From Luteimonas rhizosphaerae (GTDB lineage Bacteria; Pseudomonadota; Gammaproteobacteria; Xanthomonadales; Xanthomonadaceae), in the NCBI RefSeq assembly GCF_002849595.1, contig NZ_NRQR01000025.1:124001-188000 (forward strand): a stretch of 64,000 bases of DNA, given 5' to 3'. The notes under the pieces were generated by a model. The model was not told the origin of the DNA. It saw only the letters and a list, made by a program, of their open reading frames with translations, and did no database searches. The position numbers and the translations under genes were made by a program. Positions 26,309-36,099 of the stretch are shown here, one piece after another. Each line of letters starts with the position of its first letter. Position 1 is the first letter of the stretch.

Positions 26309-26975
26309 CGCGCCGGCCCCGCGCGGCCACCGTCGCGACTTCGGCCACCGCCGCCTCGTAGGCCGGGCCGATGGCGTCATACGACCCCACCTGCATGCCG
26401 AGTTCGCGCACGCGGCCGTCGCCCACGGCGTAGACCCAGCCGTGCACCGTCAGCGTCTGCCCACGCGCCCAGGCGTCGCGGACCACGGTGGTCTGGCAGA
26501 CGTTGAGCGCCTGCTCGATCGCATTGAGTTCGCACAGCCGCGCGTGGCGCAGCGCGGGATCCTCGACCGACGCCAGCAGGCCGGCATGCTTGTGCGCGAT
26601 GTCGGAGACATGCCGCAGCCAGTTGTCGACCAGCCCGACGCGGGCCCCGGTCATCGCCGCGTGCACGCCGCCGCAGCCGTAGTGGCCGACCAGCAGGATG
26701 TGCTCGATCTGCAGCACGTCGACGGCGAACTGGATCACCGACAGTGCGTTGAGATCGCCGTGCGACAGCACGTTGGCGATGTTGCGGTGGACGAACACTT
26801 CGCCCGGATCGAGACCGAGGATCTGGTTGGCGGGCACGCGCGAATCCGAACAGCCGATCCACAGGTATTTCGGCGCCTGCTGGTTCTCCAGCCGGTGGAA
26901 GAAATCCGGGTCCTCGGTGACGGCGCGCTCGGCCCAGTCGCGATTGCGTTGCAGGAGGTTGTCGAGTTCACCCAT
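26301..26975 (-). CDS. Beta-class carbonic anhydrase
   Basis: A 224-residue zinc enzyme interconverting CO2 and bicarbonate. Zinc ligands are in WIGCSDSRVPANQILG (Cys-Asp-Ser-Arg near residue 42) and VGHYGCGGVHAAM (His and Cys near residue 100); GEVFVHRNIANVL lies between. Length and pattern match the bacterial Can type. The start is the ATG at 26975 (MGELDNLLQRNRDWAER), which fits the family; the frame stays open further upstream but without homology. It is the first gene of the leftward block and overlaps ridA by eight bases, so it may be co-transcribed with the kynurenine genes, two of which release CO2 or consume oxygen; a role in trapping ACMSD-derived CO2 is only conjecture. Confidence 0.93.
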   Translation of the reverse strand: MGELDNLLQRNRDWAERAVTEDPDFFHRLENQQAPKYLWIGCSDSRVPANQILGLDPGEVFVHRNIANVLSHGDLNALSVIQFAVDVLQIEHILLVGHYGCGGVHAAMTGARVGLVDNWLRHVSDIAHKHAGLLASVEDPALRHARLCELNAIEQALNVCQTTVVRDAWARGQTLTVHGWVYAVGDGRVRELGMQVGSYDAIGPAYEAAVAEVATVAARGRRDG

Positions 26976-27115
26976 GGTGCGATTATTCCAGAGACGGGCC
27001 GGGGGGCTCCGGCCGGGAGGCATGCGCGTCGCAACGGAGCGTGTCGGCGACGGCGATGGATCGGACCGGGGACCGGTCGCGACGGGGTGTCAGCTTAACC
27101 GAGGCGGTCGCCGGA

Positions 27116-27925
27116 TCAGTGCTGGCAGCCGGGGCACCAGTACAGGCGCCGCGCGGCGATCCGCTCGTTGACGACGGTGCCGTCGCAGCGCGGGCACGGC
27201 AGGCCTTCGCGCTCGAACACGCGCAGCTTGAAGATCGCTTTCGTGTGTTCGAGGTAGTCCTTGTCCGGCGGCACCTGGGCGCGGTGCTTGGCGCGATAGC
27301 TGCGGCGCGGCACGTCGAGCAGGGCATTGGCAAGGCGGCGCCGCTCGCCGGCGGCGAGGTCGCCCGCCGTGCGGTGCGGCGACATCTTCGCCTGGTAGAG
27401 CACCTCCGAGCGGAGGTAGTTGCCCATGCCGGCGGCGAAGGCCTGGTCGAGCAGCAGCACCGCCAGCGCCCGCCGCGCGAACGCCGGGGCCTGCATGTGC
27501 GCGACCAGGGCCGCGGCGTCGACGGCCGGGTCCAGCACGTCCGGGCCGAGCTTGGCGAGATAGGGCTGGGTGTCGAGCGCGTCGGTCTTCCACAGCGACA
27601 CCGACGGCGCCGCGTACAGCGCGGCCGCGCCGCGCGCCGTCACCAGCAGCACCCGCGGCTGGGCCTCCGAGGTGAGGGCATCGACATCGTCGACGATCCG
27701 CCAGAACCCCAGCAGATGGTTGTGCGAGTACAGCGTCCAGCCGCCGTCGACCGCGGTCAGCATCGCCTTGCCGCGCGCCTGCACGGCGAGCACGCGCTTG
27801 CCGCGCAGCACACGTCGGCGCCGCTGCAGCGCGGGATCCTTGAAGCGCACGTCGACGAGGAGCTCGCCCGCCAGTGCGGCGGCGAGCTGGTCGGCGGCGT
27901 AGTGGATTTCGGGGCCTTCGGGCAT
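27116..27925 (-). CDS. nei: Endonuclease VIII (DNA glycosylase of the Fpg/Nei family)
   Basis: A 269-residue base-excision repair glycosylase/AP lyase. It begins MPEGPEIHYAADQLAAAL, with the catalytic Pro-2 and Glu-3, has the Lys-containing VLAVQARGKAMLTAV, and the helix-two-turn-helix region LLLDQAFAAGMGNYLRSEVLYQAKMSP. The C-terminal zinc finger is CPRCDGTVVNERIAARRLYWCPGC. The MPEGPEI start and residue pattern favour Nei, which removes oxidised pyrimidines, over MutM (which starts MPELPEV). It is downstream of an SDR gene by 69 bases on the same strand and about 140 bases upstream of the carbonic anhydrase start. Confidence 0.9.
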   Translation of the reverse strand: MPEGPEIHYAADQLAAALAGELLVDVRFKDPALQRRRRVLRGKRVLAVQARGKAMLTAVDGGWTLYSHNHLLGFWRIVDDVDALTSEAQPRVLLVTARGAAALYAAPSVSLWKTDALDTQPYLAKLGPDVLDPAVDAAALVAHMQAPAFARRALAVLLLDQAFAAGMGNYLRSEVLYQAKMSPHRTAGDLAAGERRRLANALLDVPRRSYRAKHRAQVPPDKDYLEHTKAIFKLRVFEREGLPCPRCDGTVVNERIAARRLYWCPGCQH

Positions 27926-27994
27926 CGCGGCATCAGAGCAGCGCCCTCGTGGCGGCGACGTGAGGCGTGCAGCCGGGGAGCCCGGGCTGCGATT

Positions 27995-28780
27995 TCAGAT
28001 CGACGCCATGCGCCCGCCGTCGACGGCCAGACTCACGCCGTTGATGTAGGCCGCCGCCGGCGCGCACAGGAACGCGATCACGCCGCCGGTTTCGGCAGGC
28101 GTGGCGAACCGGCCCGCCGGCACGTTCGCGCGCATGGTCGCGAGGATCTCGTCGGCGCTCTTGCCGGTCGCCGCGACGCGGTCCCGCACGATCTGGTCGA
28201 TGCGGCCGGTCTCGGTGTAGCCGGGCAGCACGTTGTTGACGGTGATGCCGTCGGGCCCGAGTTCGCGCGACAGGGTCTTGGCCCAGCCCGCGACCGCGCC
28301 GCGGATGGTGTTCGACACGCCGAGGCCCGCGATGGGCTCGCGCACCGAGGTCGAGACCACGTTGACGATGCGGCCCCAGCGCGCCGCGCGCATCGCCGGC
28401 AGCACCGCCTGCACCAGCACCTGCCCAGCGAGCAGATGCCGCTGGAAGGCGTCGGTGTACGCAGCGAGCGGCGCGGTGTGCGCGGGGCCGCCCGGCGGCC
28501 CGCCGGTGTTGTGGATCAGGATCTGCACCGGCTGCGCGGTCACATGCGCGGCGACCGCGGCCTGCAACGCCGCCGCATCGGCCATGTCGACGGCGAGGAC
28601 ATGGTGCGGCTGGCCGCGCGGACGGGGCAGCGCATCGGCCACGGTCTGCAGCGCCGCGTCGCGCCGCGCGAGCACGGTGACCGACGCGCCGAGCAGCGCG
28701 AGTTCGTGCGCGGTCGCGCGTCCGATGCCGTCGGACGCACCGCAGACCAGAGCGTGGCGGCCTTCGAGATCGAGATCCAT
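27995..28780 (-). CDS. SDR-family oxidoreductase with altered catalytic motif
   Basis: A 261-residue Rossmann-fold protein with the SDR cofactor motif GASDGIGRATAHE and the NNAG-equivalent LIHNTGGPPGG. The catalytic Ser is in VNVVSTSVREPIAG, but the usual YxxxK is replaced by SNTIRGAVAGWAK: Asn or Ser stands where Tyr would be and Arg where Lys would be, as in a divergent SDR subfamily that I recall as FabG-like. Oxidoreductase activity is therefore doubtful without another proton donor. The end AAYINGVSLAVDGGRMAS is a normal SDR close. A GGAG Shine-Dalgarno precedes the start by eight bases and the upstream PaiB-like gene ends one base away. Confidence 0.85.
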   Translation of the reverse strand: MDLDLEGRHALVCGASDGIGRATAHELALLGASVTVLARRDAALQTVADALPRPRGQPHHVLAVDMADAAALQAAVAAHVTAQPVQILIHNTGGPPGGPAHTAPLAAYTDAFQRHLLAGQVLVQAVLPAMRAARWGRIVNVVSTSVREPIAGLGVSNTIRGAVAGWAKTLSRELGPDGITVNNVLPGYTETGRIDQIVRDRVAATGKSADEILATMRANVPAGRFATPAETGGVIAFLCAPAAAYINGVSLAVDGGRMASI

Positions 28781-28781
28781 G

Positions 28782-29420
28782 TCAGGACTCCGGTGGGAAT
28801 GACGGTGCCAGCCCGGCGCGCATCAGCGCGGCGATGGCGCGGGCGTCGTCGTCGGCCTGCGCATCGAGGGCGGCGACGACCGACGCGCGGTTCGCGTCGG
28901 GATGGTTCTGGCTCAGCTTGCGGGTCAGCTCGGCGGCGTGCACGCGCAGGCGGAACCCGACGATGCCGCGCAGCTGGCGACGCTCGCGCGGATCGGTGTG
29001 GTCGTAGCGCCAGGTGCCGCCGACGGTCGGCTCGAAGCGCTCCGCGGTGCGGGCGACGAGCGCGCCCAGCGCCTCTTCGTCGTCGACGCGTTCGATGTGC
29101 ACCCGCAGGTGCGCGACGACGTAGTTCCAGGTCGGCACCCGCGCGTGTTCGTGCTTGTCGGGATACCAGTCCGCCGACAGATACGCGTGCGGGCCGTGGA
29201 CCAGCACCAGCGCCTCGTCGCCGTCGCGCGCCTGCGGGTTCGCGCGTGCCCAGTGGCCTTCGAGCAGCAGCGCAGCGCCGTCGCGCCGGGCCAGCACCGG
29301 CAGGTGGCTGGCATCGGGCACGCCGTCGCGCACCGTCACCAGGGTCACGAACGGGTGGGCCACCAGCAGCGCATCGAGCAGCGCCGGATCCGGCTCGACG
29401 AAGGCGCGCGGCGTGGCCAA
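28782..29420 (-). CDS. PaiB-like FMN-binding protein
   Basis: A 212-residue split-barrel protein matching the PaiB/FMN-binding negative regulator family: TPRAFVEPDPALLDALLVAHPF at the N-terminus, VPDASHLPVLARRDG, GHWARANPQARDGDEALVLVHGPHAYLSADWYPDK and VPTWNYVVAHLRV, ending in a helix with GIVGFRLRVHAAELTRKLSQN. PaiB was described as a transcriptional regulator in Bacillus but homologues are better seen as flavin/haem-like split-barrel proteins; the physiological role is unclear. The start is placed at the TTG at 29420 because homologues begin at this position and no ATG fits. It lies between a hypothetical gene and the SDR gene, closely packed. Confidence 0.78.
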   Translation of the reverse strand: MATPRAFVEPDPALLDALLVAHPFVTLVTVRDGVPDASHLPVLARRDGAALLLEGHWARANPQARDGDEALVLVHGPHAYLSADWYPDKHEHARVPTWNYVVAHLRVHIERVDDEEALGALVARTAERFEPTVGGTWRYDHTDPRERRQLRGIVGFRLRVHAAELTRKLSQNHPDANRASVVAALDAQADDDARAIAALMRAGLAPSFPPES

Positions 29421-29433
29421 AGGCGCGCTGGCG

Positions 29434-29733
29434 TCAGGCGCGTGCGCCGAGCGACTGCACCATCCGCTCGCGCAGCTGGGCGTCGTCGTCGGCGTCGGGC
29501 GGCGCCAGCTCCTCGAGCGTGAAGCCGCGCTCCAGCGCATCCTCGGCATCGAGGCCGTCGAACGAGACGAAATCCGCGTCGAGCAGCATGCCGCGCGCGG
29601 TGTCCTCGCTGTCGTAGACCAGGGTATTGCCGTCGCTGTCGAACACCTGGGCGATGCCGGTGTCGAGCACACGCAGACGGGCCCAGATCACGGTGCGGCC
29701 GAGCATCGCCAGCCACCATTCGTCATGCGTCAT
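29434..29733 (-). CDS. Conserved hypothetical acidic protein
   Basis: A 99-residue protein, MTHDEWWLAMLGRTVIW at the start then a strongly acidic segment DSEDTARGMLLDADFVSFDGLDAEDALERGF and LEELAPPDADDD. The codon pattern and a strong AAGGAG Shine-Dalgarno eight bases before ATG 29733 support that it is real. I do not recognise a domain. It lies 13 bases upstream of the PaiB-like gene and 16 bases downstream of a small membrane protein gene, in one leftward unit. Confidence 0.65.
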   Translation of the reverse strand: MTHDEWWLAMLGRTVIWARLRVLDTGIAQVFDSDGNTLVYDSEDTARGMLLDADFVSFDGLDAEDALERGFTLEELAPPDADDDAQLRERMVQSLGARA

Positions 29734-29749
29734 GGATCGCTCCTTGGGA

Positions 29750-30052
29750 TCAGGGCGCCAGTGACCACAGCCACAGCACGCCACAGGCGGTGAGGGCGGC
29801 GAGGATCACGATCAGCGAGATCCGCGCCGGGGTCGCGAGGCCGGTGAACTGGCGATCGGGCACCTCGCGGTAGCCGCCCGCCAGCAGCCAGCGCAGGGCG
29901 GCCGGCTTGAGGAAGGGACTGTCGCCGAAGTGTGCGTGCACCTCGGGATGGCGGTCGCGCAGGTGCACCAGCGACAGCGGCCAGAAGATCACGAACGCGG
30001 TGAATCCACCGATCGCGACACCGAAGAAACACAGGGCGAGGAACAGGATCAT
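29750..30052 (-). CDS. Small membrane protein
   Basis: A 100-residue protein with two hydrophobic segments: MILFLALCFFGVAIGGFTAFVIFWPLSL at the N-terminus and ISLIVILAALTACGVLWLWSL at the C-terminus, joined by a loop with HLRDRHPEVHAHFGDSPFLKPAALRWLLAGGYREVPD. Both ends of the loop are rich in charged residues. The start is the ATG at 30052. No family was recognised. It is the first gene of the unit that continues into the acidic hypothetical protein and PaiB-like gene, 123 bases from the end of asnS. Confidence 0.6.
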   Translation of the reverse strand: MILFLALCFFGVAIGGFTAFVIFWPLSLVHLRDRHPEVHAHFGDSPFLKPAALRWLLAGGYREVPDRQFTGLATPARISLIVILAALTACGVLWLWSLAP

Positions 30053-30175
30053 GGGACGTCGGGACCGGCCGCGGTGGGGGCACCGGTCCACGCGAAGGCG
30101 CGCGGACGAAAGGTGCGTCGACGCAATACGTGCACCGAGGCATCAGAAGGGAGCGATGAACCCGTCATCCGAGGG

Positions 30176-31576
30176 TCAGTACTCGGCCTGGCCCGGCGCG
30201 CGCGGGTAGGGGATCGCGTCGCGGATGTTCGACAGGCCGCAGACGTAGACGATCAGGCGTTCGAAACCGAGCCCGAAGCCGGCGTGCGGCACCGTGCCGT
30301 AGCGGCGGAAATCGCGGTACCAGCCGTAGTGCTCGCGATCGAGACCGAACTGGTCCATGCGCGCATCCAGCACGTCGAGCCGTTCCTCGCGCTGCGCGCC
30401 GCCGATGATCTCGCCGATGCCCGGCGCCAGCACGTCCATCGCCGCGACGGTCCTGCCGTCGTCGTTGAGGCGCATGTAGAACGCCTTGATGTGCTCGGGA
30501 TAGTTGGTCACCACGACCGGGCGGCCGACGTGCTGCTCGGTCAGCCAGCGCTCGTGCTCGGTCTGCAGGTCCAGGCCCCATTCGACCGGGAACTCGAACT
30601 TGTGGCCGGACTTGCGCAGCAGCTCGACCGCATCGGTGTATTCGATGCGCTCGAACGGCGCATTGACGAACCCTTCCAGGCGCGTGACCGCGTCCTTCTG
30701 CACGCGCTCGGCAATGAAGGCCATGTCGTCGGCGCGCTCGTCGAGCACTGCGCGGAACAGGTACTTGAGGAATTCCTCGGAAATGCGCGCGTTCTCGGCG
30801 AGATCGGCGAACGCGATCTCCGGCTCGATCATCCAGAACTCGGCCAGGTGGCGCGTGGTATGGCTGTTCTCGGCGCGGAAGGTCGGGCCGAAGGTGTAGA
30901 CCTTGCTCATCGACAGGCAGAAGGCTTCGACGTTGAGCTGGCCCGACACCGTCAGGAACGCTTCCTTGCCGAAGAAATCGCGCGTGAAGTCGACCTTGCC
31001 GTCCTTGCCGATCGGCAGGTTCGCCAGGTCCAGCGTGGAGATGCGGAACATCTGGCCCGCGCCTTCGGCATCCGACGTGGTCACGATCGGCGTGTTGATC
31101 CAGAAATAGCCGTTCTCGTGGAAGTACCGGTGCGCGGCCTGGGCCAGGCAGTGGCGGATGCGGGTGACCGCGCCGAACAGATTGGTCCGCGGGCGCAGGT
31201 GCGCGACCTCGCGCAGGAATTCCAGCGAATGCGCCTTGGGCTGGATCGGATAGGTCTCCGGATCCTCGACCCAGCCCACGACCTCGACCGTGTGCGCCTG
31301 GATCTCGAAGCTCTGGCCCTGGCCCTGCGACTTCACCAGCGTGCCCGACGCGACGACCGAGCAGCCGGCCGTCAGCCGCTTCACTTCGGCCTCGTAGTTG
31401 TCCAGCGTGTCCGGTGCGACGACCTGGATCGGCGCGAAACACGAGCCGTCGCTGACATTGACGAAGCTCAGCCCCGCCTTCGAGTCGCGACGGGTACGCA
31501 CCCAGCCGCGGACGGTGACTTCGCCGCCTTCGGGGATGTGCCCGGCGAGGGCCTGTTGGACGCTGATCGTGGTCAT
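30176..31576 (-). CDS. asnS: Asparaginyl-tRNA synthetase
   Basis: A 466-residue class IIb synthetase that attaches Asn to tRNA-Asn. The OB-fold anticodon domain is [27 protein letters not shown]; the catalytic core has [18 protein letters not shown] (motif 1), [27 protein letters not shown] (motif 2) and [29 protein letters not shown] (motif 3 with the Arg). [18 protein letters not shown] is also diagnostic. Length is identical to E. coli AsnS and nothing is missing. Start at ATG 31576 ([13 protein letters not shown]). It diverges from the A-type carrier gene across a 142-base promoter gap. Confidence 0.97.
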   Translation of the reverse strand: MTTISVQQALAGHIPEGGEVTVRGWVRTRRDSKAGLSFVNVSDGSCFAPIQVVAPDTLDNYEAEVKRLTAGCSVVASGTLVKSQGQGQSFEIQAHTVEVVGWVEDPETYPIQPKAHSLEFLREVAHLRPRTNLFGAVTRIRHCLAQAAHRYFHENGYFWINTPIVTTSDAEGAGQMFRISTLDLANLPIGKDGKVDFTRDFFGKEAFLTVSGQLNVEAFCLSMSKVYTFGPTFRAENSHTTRHLAEFWMIEPEIAFADLAENARISEEFLKYLFRAVLDERADDMAFIAERVQKDAVTRLEGFVNAPFERIEYTDAVELLRKSGHKFEFPVEWGLDLQTEHERWLTEQHVGRPVVVTNYPEHIKAFYMRLNDDGRTVAAMDVLAPGIGEIIGGAQREERLDVLDARMDQFGLDREHYGWYRDFRRYGTVPHAGFGLGFERLIVYVCGLSNIRDAIPYPRAPGQAEY

Positions 31577-31718
31577 GCCTTGAATCCTGGAAATCCGAAC
31601 CGATACACGGGACGCCACAGTCTACCGGACCGGATCGCCGGTCCATCGTCGGCGGATCACCGGTCCTTTGCCGGTCGCGGTCAGCTGCCGGTCCGCGACC
31701 CGGGAGTACACTTGCGCC
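31577..31718. promoter_or_regulatory. Divergent promoter region of asnS and the A-type carrier
   Basis: 142 bases between the two divergent start codons, with several CCGGT words (for example CGCCGGTCCATC and CACCGGTCCTTTG). No clear operator or hexamer pair was identified. Confidence 0.35.
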
Positions 31719-32060
31719 ATGTCCATCGCACTCGCACCTGCCGCCCTCGAACGTGCCCGCCGCTTCCTCGCCGCCAGTCCCGGCGCGCTCGGCCTGCGTT
31801 TCGGCGTGACCAAGACCGGCTGTTCCGGCTGGGGTTACATCGTCGACCTGGCGCATGCCGAAGAACCCGGCGACAGCATCAGTGAGCAGGACGGCGTGCG
31901 CATCTACGTCGACGCCAAGAGCCAGCCGATCGTCGACGGGACCGAGATCGACTTCGCGCAGAAGGGCCTGAACCAGGAGTTCGTGTTCCGCAACCCGAAC
32001 GCCGCGGCGGCCTGCGGCTGCGGCGAGAGCTTCACGACGGACGCCACCAAGGCGTTCTGA
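31719..32060 (+). CDS. A-type iron-sulfur carrier protein (IscA/ErpA family)
   Basis: A 113-residue protein that carries Fe-S clusters to target apoproteins. The three conserved cysteines are present in the normal places: GVTKTGCSGWGYIVDL near residue 35 and NAAAACGCGESFTTD at the C-terminus. Length (about 107-115) is normal. It lacks the extra features that distinguish ErpA from IscA, so the exact member cannot be stated. ATG at 31719 gives MSIALAPAALERARRFL, the expected start. It stands alone, with no isc or suf genes around; these are presumably elsewhere. Confidence 0.85.
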   Translation: MSIALAPAALERARRFLAASPGALGLRFGVTKTGCSGWGYIVDLAHAEEPGDSISEQDGVRIYVDAKSQPIVDGTEIDFAQKGLNQEFVFRNPNAAAACGCGESFTTDATKAF

Positions 32061-32163
32061 GCGCGACCGCCGGCAAGCGCACCAGCGCGCCGGAAGCATT
32101 CGAGACACGCCCTGACGATCACGTGCCACGCCGCTGGCATGCGTCGAGACGTGCGATGCCGGC

Positions 32164-32967
32164 TCAGTGGCGGCCGCGGCCCCGGACGGGTGCGCGGTCG
32201 TGTGGATCCGCCCCGCCACCGCCGCGTGTGCGCGATCGCAGGAATTCGCTGCGGACCACCAGCACGATCGCCAGCAGGGCCAGCAGCGCCATGCCGAACC
32301 AGGTCAGCGCGTAGCCGAGATGGTGGTTGCGGAACTGCACCACGGTCATGCCGGGCACCGGCCAGTTGCCGGTGTCGAGACGGTCCTGCGCATCGACGAA
32401 GAACGGGGCCACCGGACCGGGCACGTCGCGCGCGGCGCTCAGCTCGCCCGGCGCGCGGACGTACCAGCGATCCTCGGCTGGCACGTTGTCGCGCAGGAAC
32501 AGGCCGGCCCGTTCGGGCAGCCGCAGCAGGCCGGTGACGGTGACCGTGTCGCGCGCATCGACCCGGGCGCGGGACCCGGCATCGCGATGCGCGTTGTCGA
32601 CGAAGCCGCGGTTGATCCAGACGGTGCCGTCCGCCGTCACCAGCGGCGTCATGATCCAGTAGCCGGGGCCGCGCGCGGTCGCGGCGTAGACCGCGACTTC
32701 CTGGGCGTGCAGCAGCCGTCCCGCGAGCGCCACGCGGCGGTATTCGTCCGCGGCCTCGGTGATGCGGTGCCAGTCCGCGCGTGCGGGCGGCGCGACGGGA
32801 GGCGCCTGCACGCGCGCGTCGACGCGTGCGATCAGATCGCGCTTCCAGCCCAGCCGTTCGACCTGCCACACGCCGAGCGAGACGAACCCGGCCAGCGCCG
32901 CGACCAGGAACGCCAGCAGCGCCCAGCGGCGGGCCGGACGTGCGGTCGGGCGGGGCGTGGTGGCCAT
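32164..32967 (-). CDS. SURF1-family protein
   Basis: A 267-residue membrane protein with two transmembrane segments, LLAFLVAALAGFVSLGVWQVERLGWK near the N-terminus and YALTWFGMALLALLAIVLVVRSEFL near the C-terminus, and a periplasmic loop with GRLLHAQEVAVY and WIMTPLVTADGTVWINRGFV. These are family signatures of SURF1, a factor in haem-copper oxidase assembly. It lies 25 bases downstream of cyoD on the same strand, so it is the last gene of the cyo unit and would assist its assembly. The C-terminus is Arg/Gly-rich. Confidence 0.9.
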   Translation of the reverse strand: MATTPRPTARPARRWALLAFLVAALAGFVSLGVWQVERLGWKRDLIARVDARVQAPPVAPPARADWHRITEAADEYRRVALAGRLLHAQEVAVYAATARGPGYWIMTPLVTADGTVWINRGFVDNAHRDAGSRARVDARDTVTVTGLLRLPERAGLFLRDNVPAEDRWYVRAPGELSAARDVPGPVAPFFVDAQDRLDTGNWPVPGMTVVQFRNHHLGYALTWFGMALLALLAIVLVVRSEFLRSRTRGGGGADPHDRAPVRGRGRH

Positions 32968-32992
32968 CGCGTCGAAAAAACGGTCGGCGCCG

Positions 32993-33385
32993 TCAGGGCG
33001 CCGAGCGCATCTGCTCGGGCGAGACCGGCATCATGTTGGTGTCGAGGTGGTGCATGACCCACAGCGAACCCACCAGGGCGATCAGGATGACGATGCCGGT
33101 GAAGAGCAGCGACATGAGGATCCAGCCGCCTTCCGATTTCCGGTTCATGTGCAGGAAATAGACCATGTGCACGACGATCTGCACGGCGCCGAAGCCCATG
33201 ATCAGCGCCACGGTCCAGACGCGGCTCTCCAGCACCTCGCCCATGACCAGCCAGAACGGGATCACCGTCAGGATCACCGACAGCACGAAGCCGATGACGT
33301 AGTCGCGCATCGAGCCGTGGCCGTGCGCGTCGTGCGCGGGCTCGTGGGCGGGGTGGTGCGCGCGGTTGTTGACGTCGGTGCTCAT
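32993..33385 (-). CDS. cyoD: Cytochrome bo ubiquinol oxidase subunit IV
   Basis: A 130-residue membrane protein with three hydrophobic segments: [47 protein letters not shown] and [29 protein letters not shown]. The [17 protein letters not shown] stretch is diagnostic of CyoD. An N-terminal His-rich tail precedes the first helix. Its start overlaps the cyoC stop as ATGA. It stabilises the haem-copper oxidase. Confidence 0.93.
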   Translation of the reverse strand: MSTDVNNRAHHPAHEPAHDAHGHGSMRDYVIGFVLSVILTVIPFWLVMGEVLESRVWTVALIMGFGAVQIVVHMVYFLHMNRKSEGGWILMSLLFTGIVILIALVGSLWVMHHLDTNMMPVSPEQMRSAP

Positions 33386-34035
33386 CCCACGACTCCCATC
33401 AGGTACACATACGAGAACACGCCGATCCAGATCACGTCGAGGAAGTGCCAGAACATCGACAGGCACATCAGGCGACGGTTGTTGGCAGCCGTGAGGCCGT
33501 GCTTCTTCAGCTGGAACACCAGCGTCACCAGCCAGATCAGGCCGAAGGTCACGTGCAGGCCGTGGGTGCCGACCAGGGTGAAGAACGACGACAGGAACGC
33601 GCTGCGTTGCGGCGTCGCGCCCAGGTGTGCCAGGTGCTGGAACTCGTAGATCTCGATGCCGAGGAACGCGAGGCCGAACAGGCCGGTGACCAGCAGCCAG
33701 CCGATGGTGCCCTTCACGTTGTGCTTGTACGAGTTCAGCATCGCGAACCCGTAGGTGATCGACGAGAACAGCAGCATGAAGGTGGCGACGAGGATCAGCT
33801 TGAGGTCGAACAGGTCGGCCGGCGACGGACCCGCCGCATAGTTGCGGCCGATCACGGCGTGGGTGGCGAACAGGATCGCGAAGATCAGGCAGTCGCTCAT
33901 CAGGTACATCCAGAACCCGAGATTGGTGCCGGTTTCGGGATGGTGCTCGTGCCCGTCGTCGTGCGCGTGCGGGTCCTCGATCACGTGGTAGACGCGTTCG
34001 GTGGTGCCGGTGGTGGTGGGGATCGTCTGTGCCAT
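33382..34035 (-). CDS. cyoC: Cytochrome bo ubiquinol oxidase subunit III
   Basis: A 217-residue membrane protein with five hydrophobic segments, such as [82 protein letters not shown] and [22 protein letters not shown]. The pattern is that of CyoC (haem-copper oxidase subunit III). An N-terminal acidic/His-rich tail lies in front of the first helix. It begins two bases after the cyoB stop and overlaps cyoD. Confidence 0.95.
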   Translation of the reverse strand: MAQTIPTTTGTTERVYHVIEDPHAHDDGHEHHPETGTNLGFWMYLMSDCLIFAILFATHAVIGRNYAAGPSPADLFDLKLILVATFMLLFSSITYGFAMLNSYKHNVKGTIGWLLVTGLFGLAFLGIEIYEFQHLAHLGATPQRSAFLSSFFTLVGTHGLHVTFGLIWLVTLVFQLKKHGLTAANNRRLMCLSMFWHFLDVIWIGVFSYVYLMGVVG

Positions 34036-34037
34036 GG

Positions 34038-36053
34038 TCAGAGCGCCTGCTGCGCGAGATCGCGCGTGCGTTGTTCCTCGGTTGCCGTCACTTCTTCGGC
34101 CGGGATGTAGTACTCGCGGTCGTAGTTGAAGGTGTGCTTGATCGATGCGGCGATCAGGCCGACGAACGACACCGCCACCAGCCACCAGATGTGCCAGATC
34201 AGGGCGAACGCCAGCACCGTGCTGATCGCCGACAGGACCACGCCCGCGCCAGTGTTCTTGGGCATGTGGATCGGCACGAAGCCCGATGTCGGCCGCACGT
34301 AGCCGTGCCGCTTCATGTCGTCGTAGGCGTCGATGCCGTGCACGACGGGCGTGAACGCGAAGTTGTAGGCCGGCGGCGGCGACGACGTCGCCCATTCCAG
34401 CGTGCGCCCGTTCCACGGATCGCCCGTCGTATCGCGCAGCGCCTTGCGGTTCCGCACGGCGACGACGATCGACAGGATGAAGGCGGCGATGCCGATGGCC
34501 ACCAGTGCCGCGCCGATCGCCGCGATGACGAAGAACCAGTGCAGCGAGGTGTCCTCGAACTGGCTCAGGCGACGGGTCACGCCCATCAGGCCCATGATGT
34601 AGAGCGGGGTGAACGCGACCCAGAAGCCGCTCAGCCAGCACCAGAACGAGACCTTGCCCCAGAACTCGTCGAGCTTGAAGCCGAACGCCTTGGGGAACCA
34701 GTACACCATGCCCGCGAACAGGCCGAACACGACGCCACCGATGATGGTGTTGTGGAAGTGCGCGACCAGGAACAGGCTGTTGTGCAGCACGAAGTCCGCC
34801 GGCGGCACGGCCAGCAGCACGCCGGTCATGCCACCGATGACGAAGGTGAACATGAAGCCGATCGTCCACAGCATCGGCACGTCGAAGCGGATGCGGCCTT
34901 TGTACATGGTGAAGAGCCAATTGAAGATCTTCGCGCCCGTCGGGATCGAGATGATCATCGTCGTGATGCCGAAGAAGGCGTTGACGCTGGCGCCCGAGCC
35001 CATCGTGAAGAAGTGGTGCAGCCACACCACGTACGACAGGATCGTGATCACCGCGGTCGCGTACACCATCGACGTATAGCCGAACAGGCGCTTGCCCGAA
35101 TAGGTCGCGACGATCTCGGAGAAAATGCCGAAGGCCGGCAGCACCAGGATATAGACTTCCGGGTGGCCCCAGATCCAGATCAGGTTCACGTACATCATCG
35201 GATTGCCGCCGAGATCGTTCGTGAAGAAGTTGGTTCCCACGTAACGGTCCATCGTCAGCAACGCGAGCGTCGCCGTCAGGATCGGGAACGAGGCGACGAT
35301 CAGGATGTTGGTGCAGAGCGAGGTCCAGGTGAAGATCGGCATGCGCATCAGCGCCATGCCCGGCGCGCGCATCTTGACGATCGTCACGATCAGGTTGATG
35401 CCCGACAGCGTGGTGCCCACGCCCGCCACCTGCAGCCCCCACAGGTAGTAGTCCATGCCGACGCCCGGACTGTAGTCCGCGCCCGATAGCGGCGGGTACG
35501 CCAGCCAGCCGGTGCGTGCGAACTCGCCGACGAACAGCGACAGCATGATCAGCACCGCGCCGGCGGTGGTCATCCAGAAGCTGAAGTTGTTGAGGAACGG
35601 GAACGCCACGTCGCGCGCGCCGATCTGCAGCGGCACGATGTAGTTCATCAGGCCGGTGACCAGCGGCATCGCCACGAAGAAGATCATGATCACGCCGTGC
35701 GCGGTGAAGATCTGATCGTAGTGGTGGGCGTTGAGATAGCCCTCGCCGCCGCCCGAGGCCATCGCCTGGTGCAGCCGCATCATCACCGCGTCCGCGAAGC
35801 CGCGCAGCAGCATCACCAGCGCGAGGATGCAGTACATGATCCCGATCTTCTTGTGATCGATGCTGGTGAACCACTCCTTCCAGAGATAGCCCCACAGCCG
35901 GTACTTGAACAGCAGCGCCAGCAGGCCGAGGCCGCCTAGGACGGTGCCGACGAAGGTCGCGCCGACGATCGGGTCGTGGAAGAAGGCCAGCGCATCGAGC
36001 GAAAGTCGCCCGAACACCGGTGAATCGAGTTGGCCCTGGGAGGCTACGGACAT
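34038..36053 (-). CDS. cyoB: Cytochrome bo ubiquinol oxidase subunit I
   Basis: A 671-residue haem-copper oxidase that oxidises ubiquinol, reduces oxygen to water and pumps protons at the inner membrane. Diagnostic stretches are [92 protein letters not shown] (Cu-binding His and the cross-linked Tyr, K-channel), [11 protein letters not shown] (Cu-B His pair) and [17 protein letters not shown] (haem ligands). [13 protein letters not shown] at the C-terminus marks the bo type. All helices appear complete and it matches E. coli CyoB in length. It follows cyoA by 46 bases. Confidence 0.97.
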   Translation of the reverse strand: MSVASQGQLDSPVFGRLSLDALAFFHDPIVGATFVGTVLGGLGLLALLFKYRLWGYLWKEWFTSIDHKKIGIMYCILALVMLLRGFADAVMMRLHQAMASGGGEGYLNAHHYDQIFTAHGVIMIFFVAMPLVTGLMNYIVPLQIGARDVAFPFLNNFSFWMTTAGAVLIMLSLFVGEFARTGWLAYPPLSGADYSPGVGMDYYLWGLQVAGVGTTLSGINLIVTIVKMRAPGMALMRMPIFTWTSLCTNILIVASFPILTATLALLTMDRYVGTNFFTNDLGGNPMMYVNLIWIWGHPEVYILVLPAFGIFSEIVATYSGKRLFGYTSMVYATAVITILSYVVWLHHFFTMGSGASVNAFFGITTMIISIPTGAKIFNWLFTMYKGRIRFDVPMLWTIGFMFTFVIGGMTGVLLAVPPADFVLHNSLFLVAHFHNTIIGGVVFGLFAGMVYWFPKAFGFKLDEFWGKVSFWCWLSGFWVAFTPLYIMGLMGVTRRLSQFEDTSLHWFFVIAAIGAALVAIGIAAFILSIVVAVRNRKALRDTTGDPWNGRTLEWATSSPPPAYNFAFTPVVHGIDAYDDMKRHGYVRPTSGFVPIHMPKNTGAGVVLSAISTVLAFALIWHIWWLVAVSFVGLIAASIKHTFNYDREYYIPAEEVTATEEQRTRDLAQQAL

Positions 36054-36099
36054 GGGGGGTCTGCCTGGTACTGGATGTCGGTCTTGCGTCTGCGAAGGA

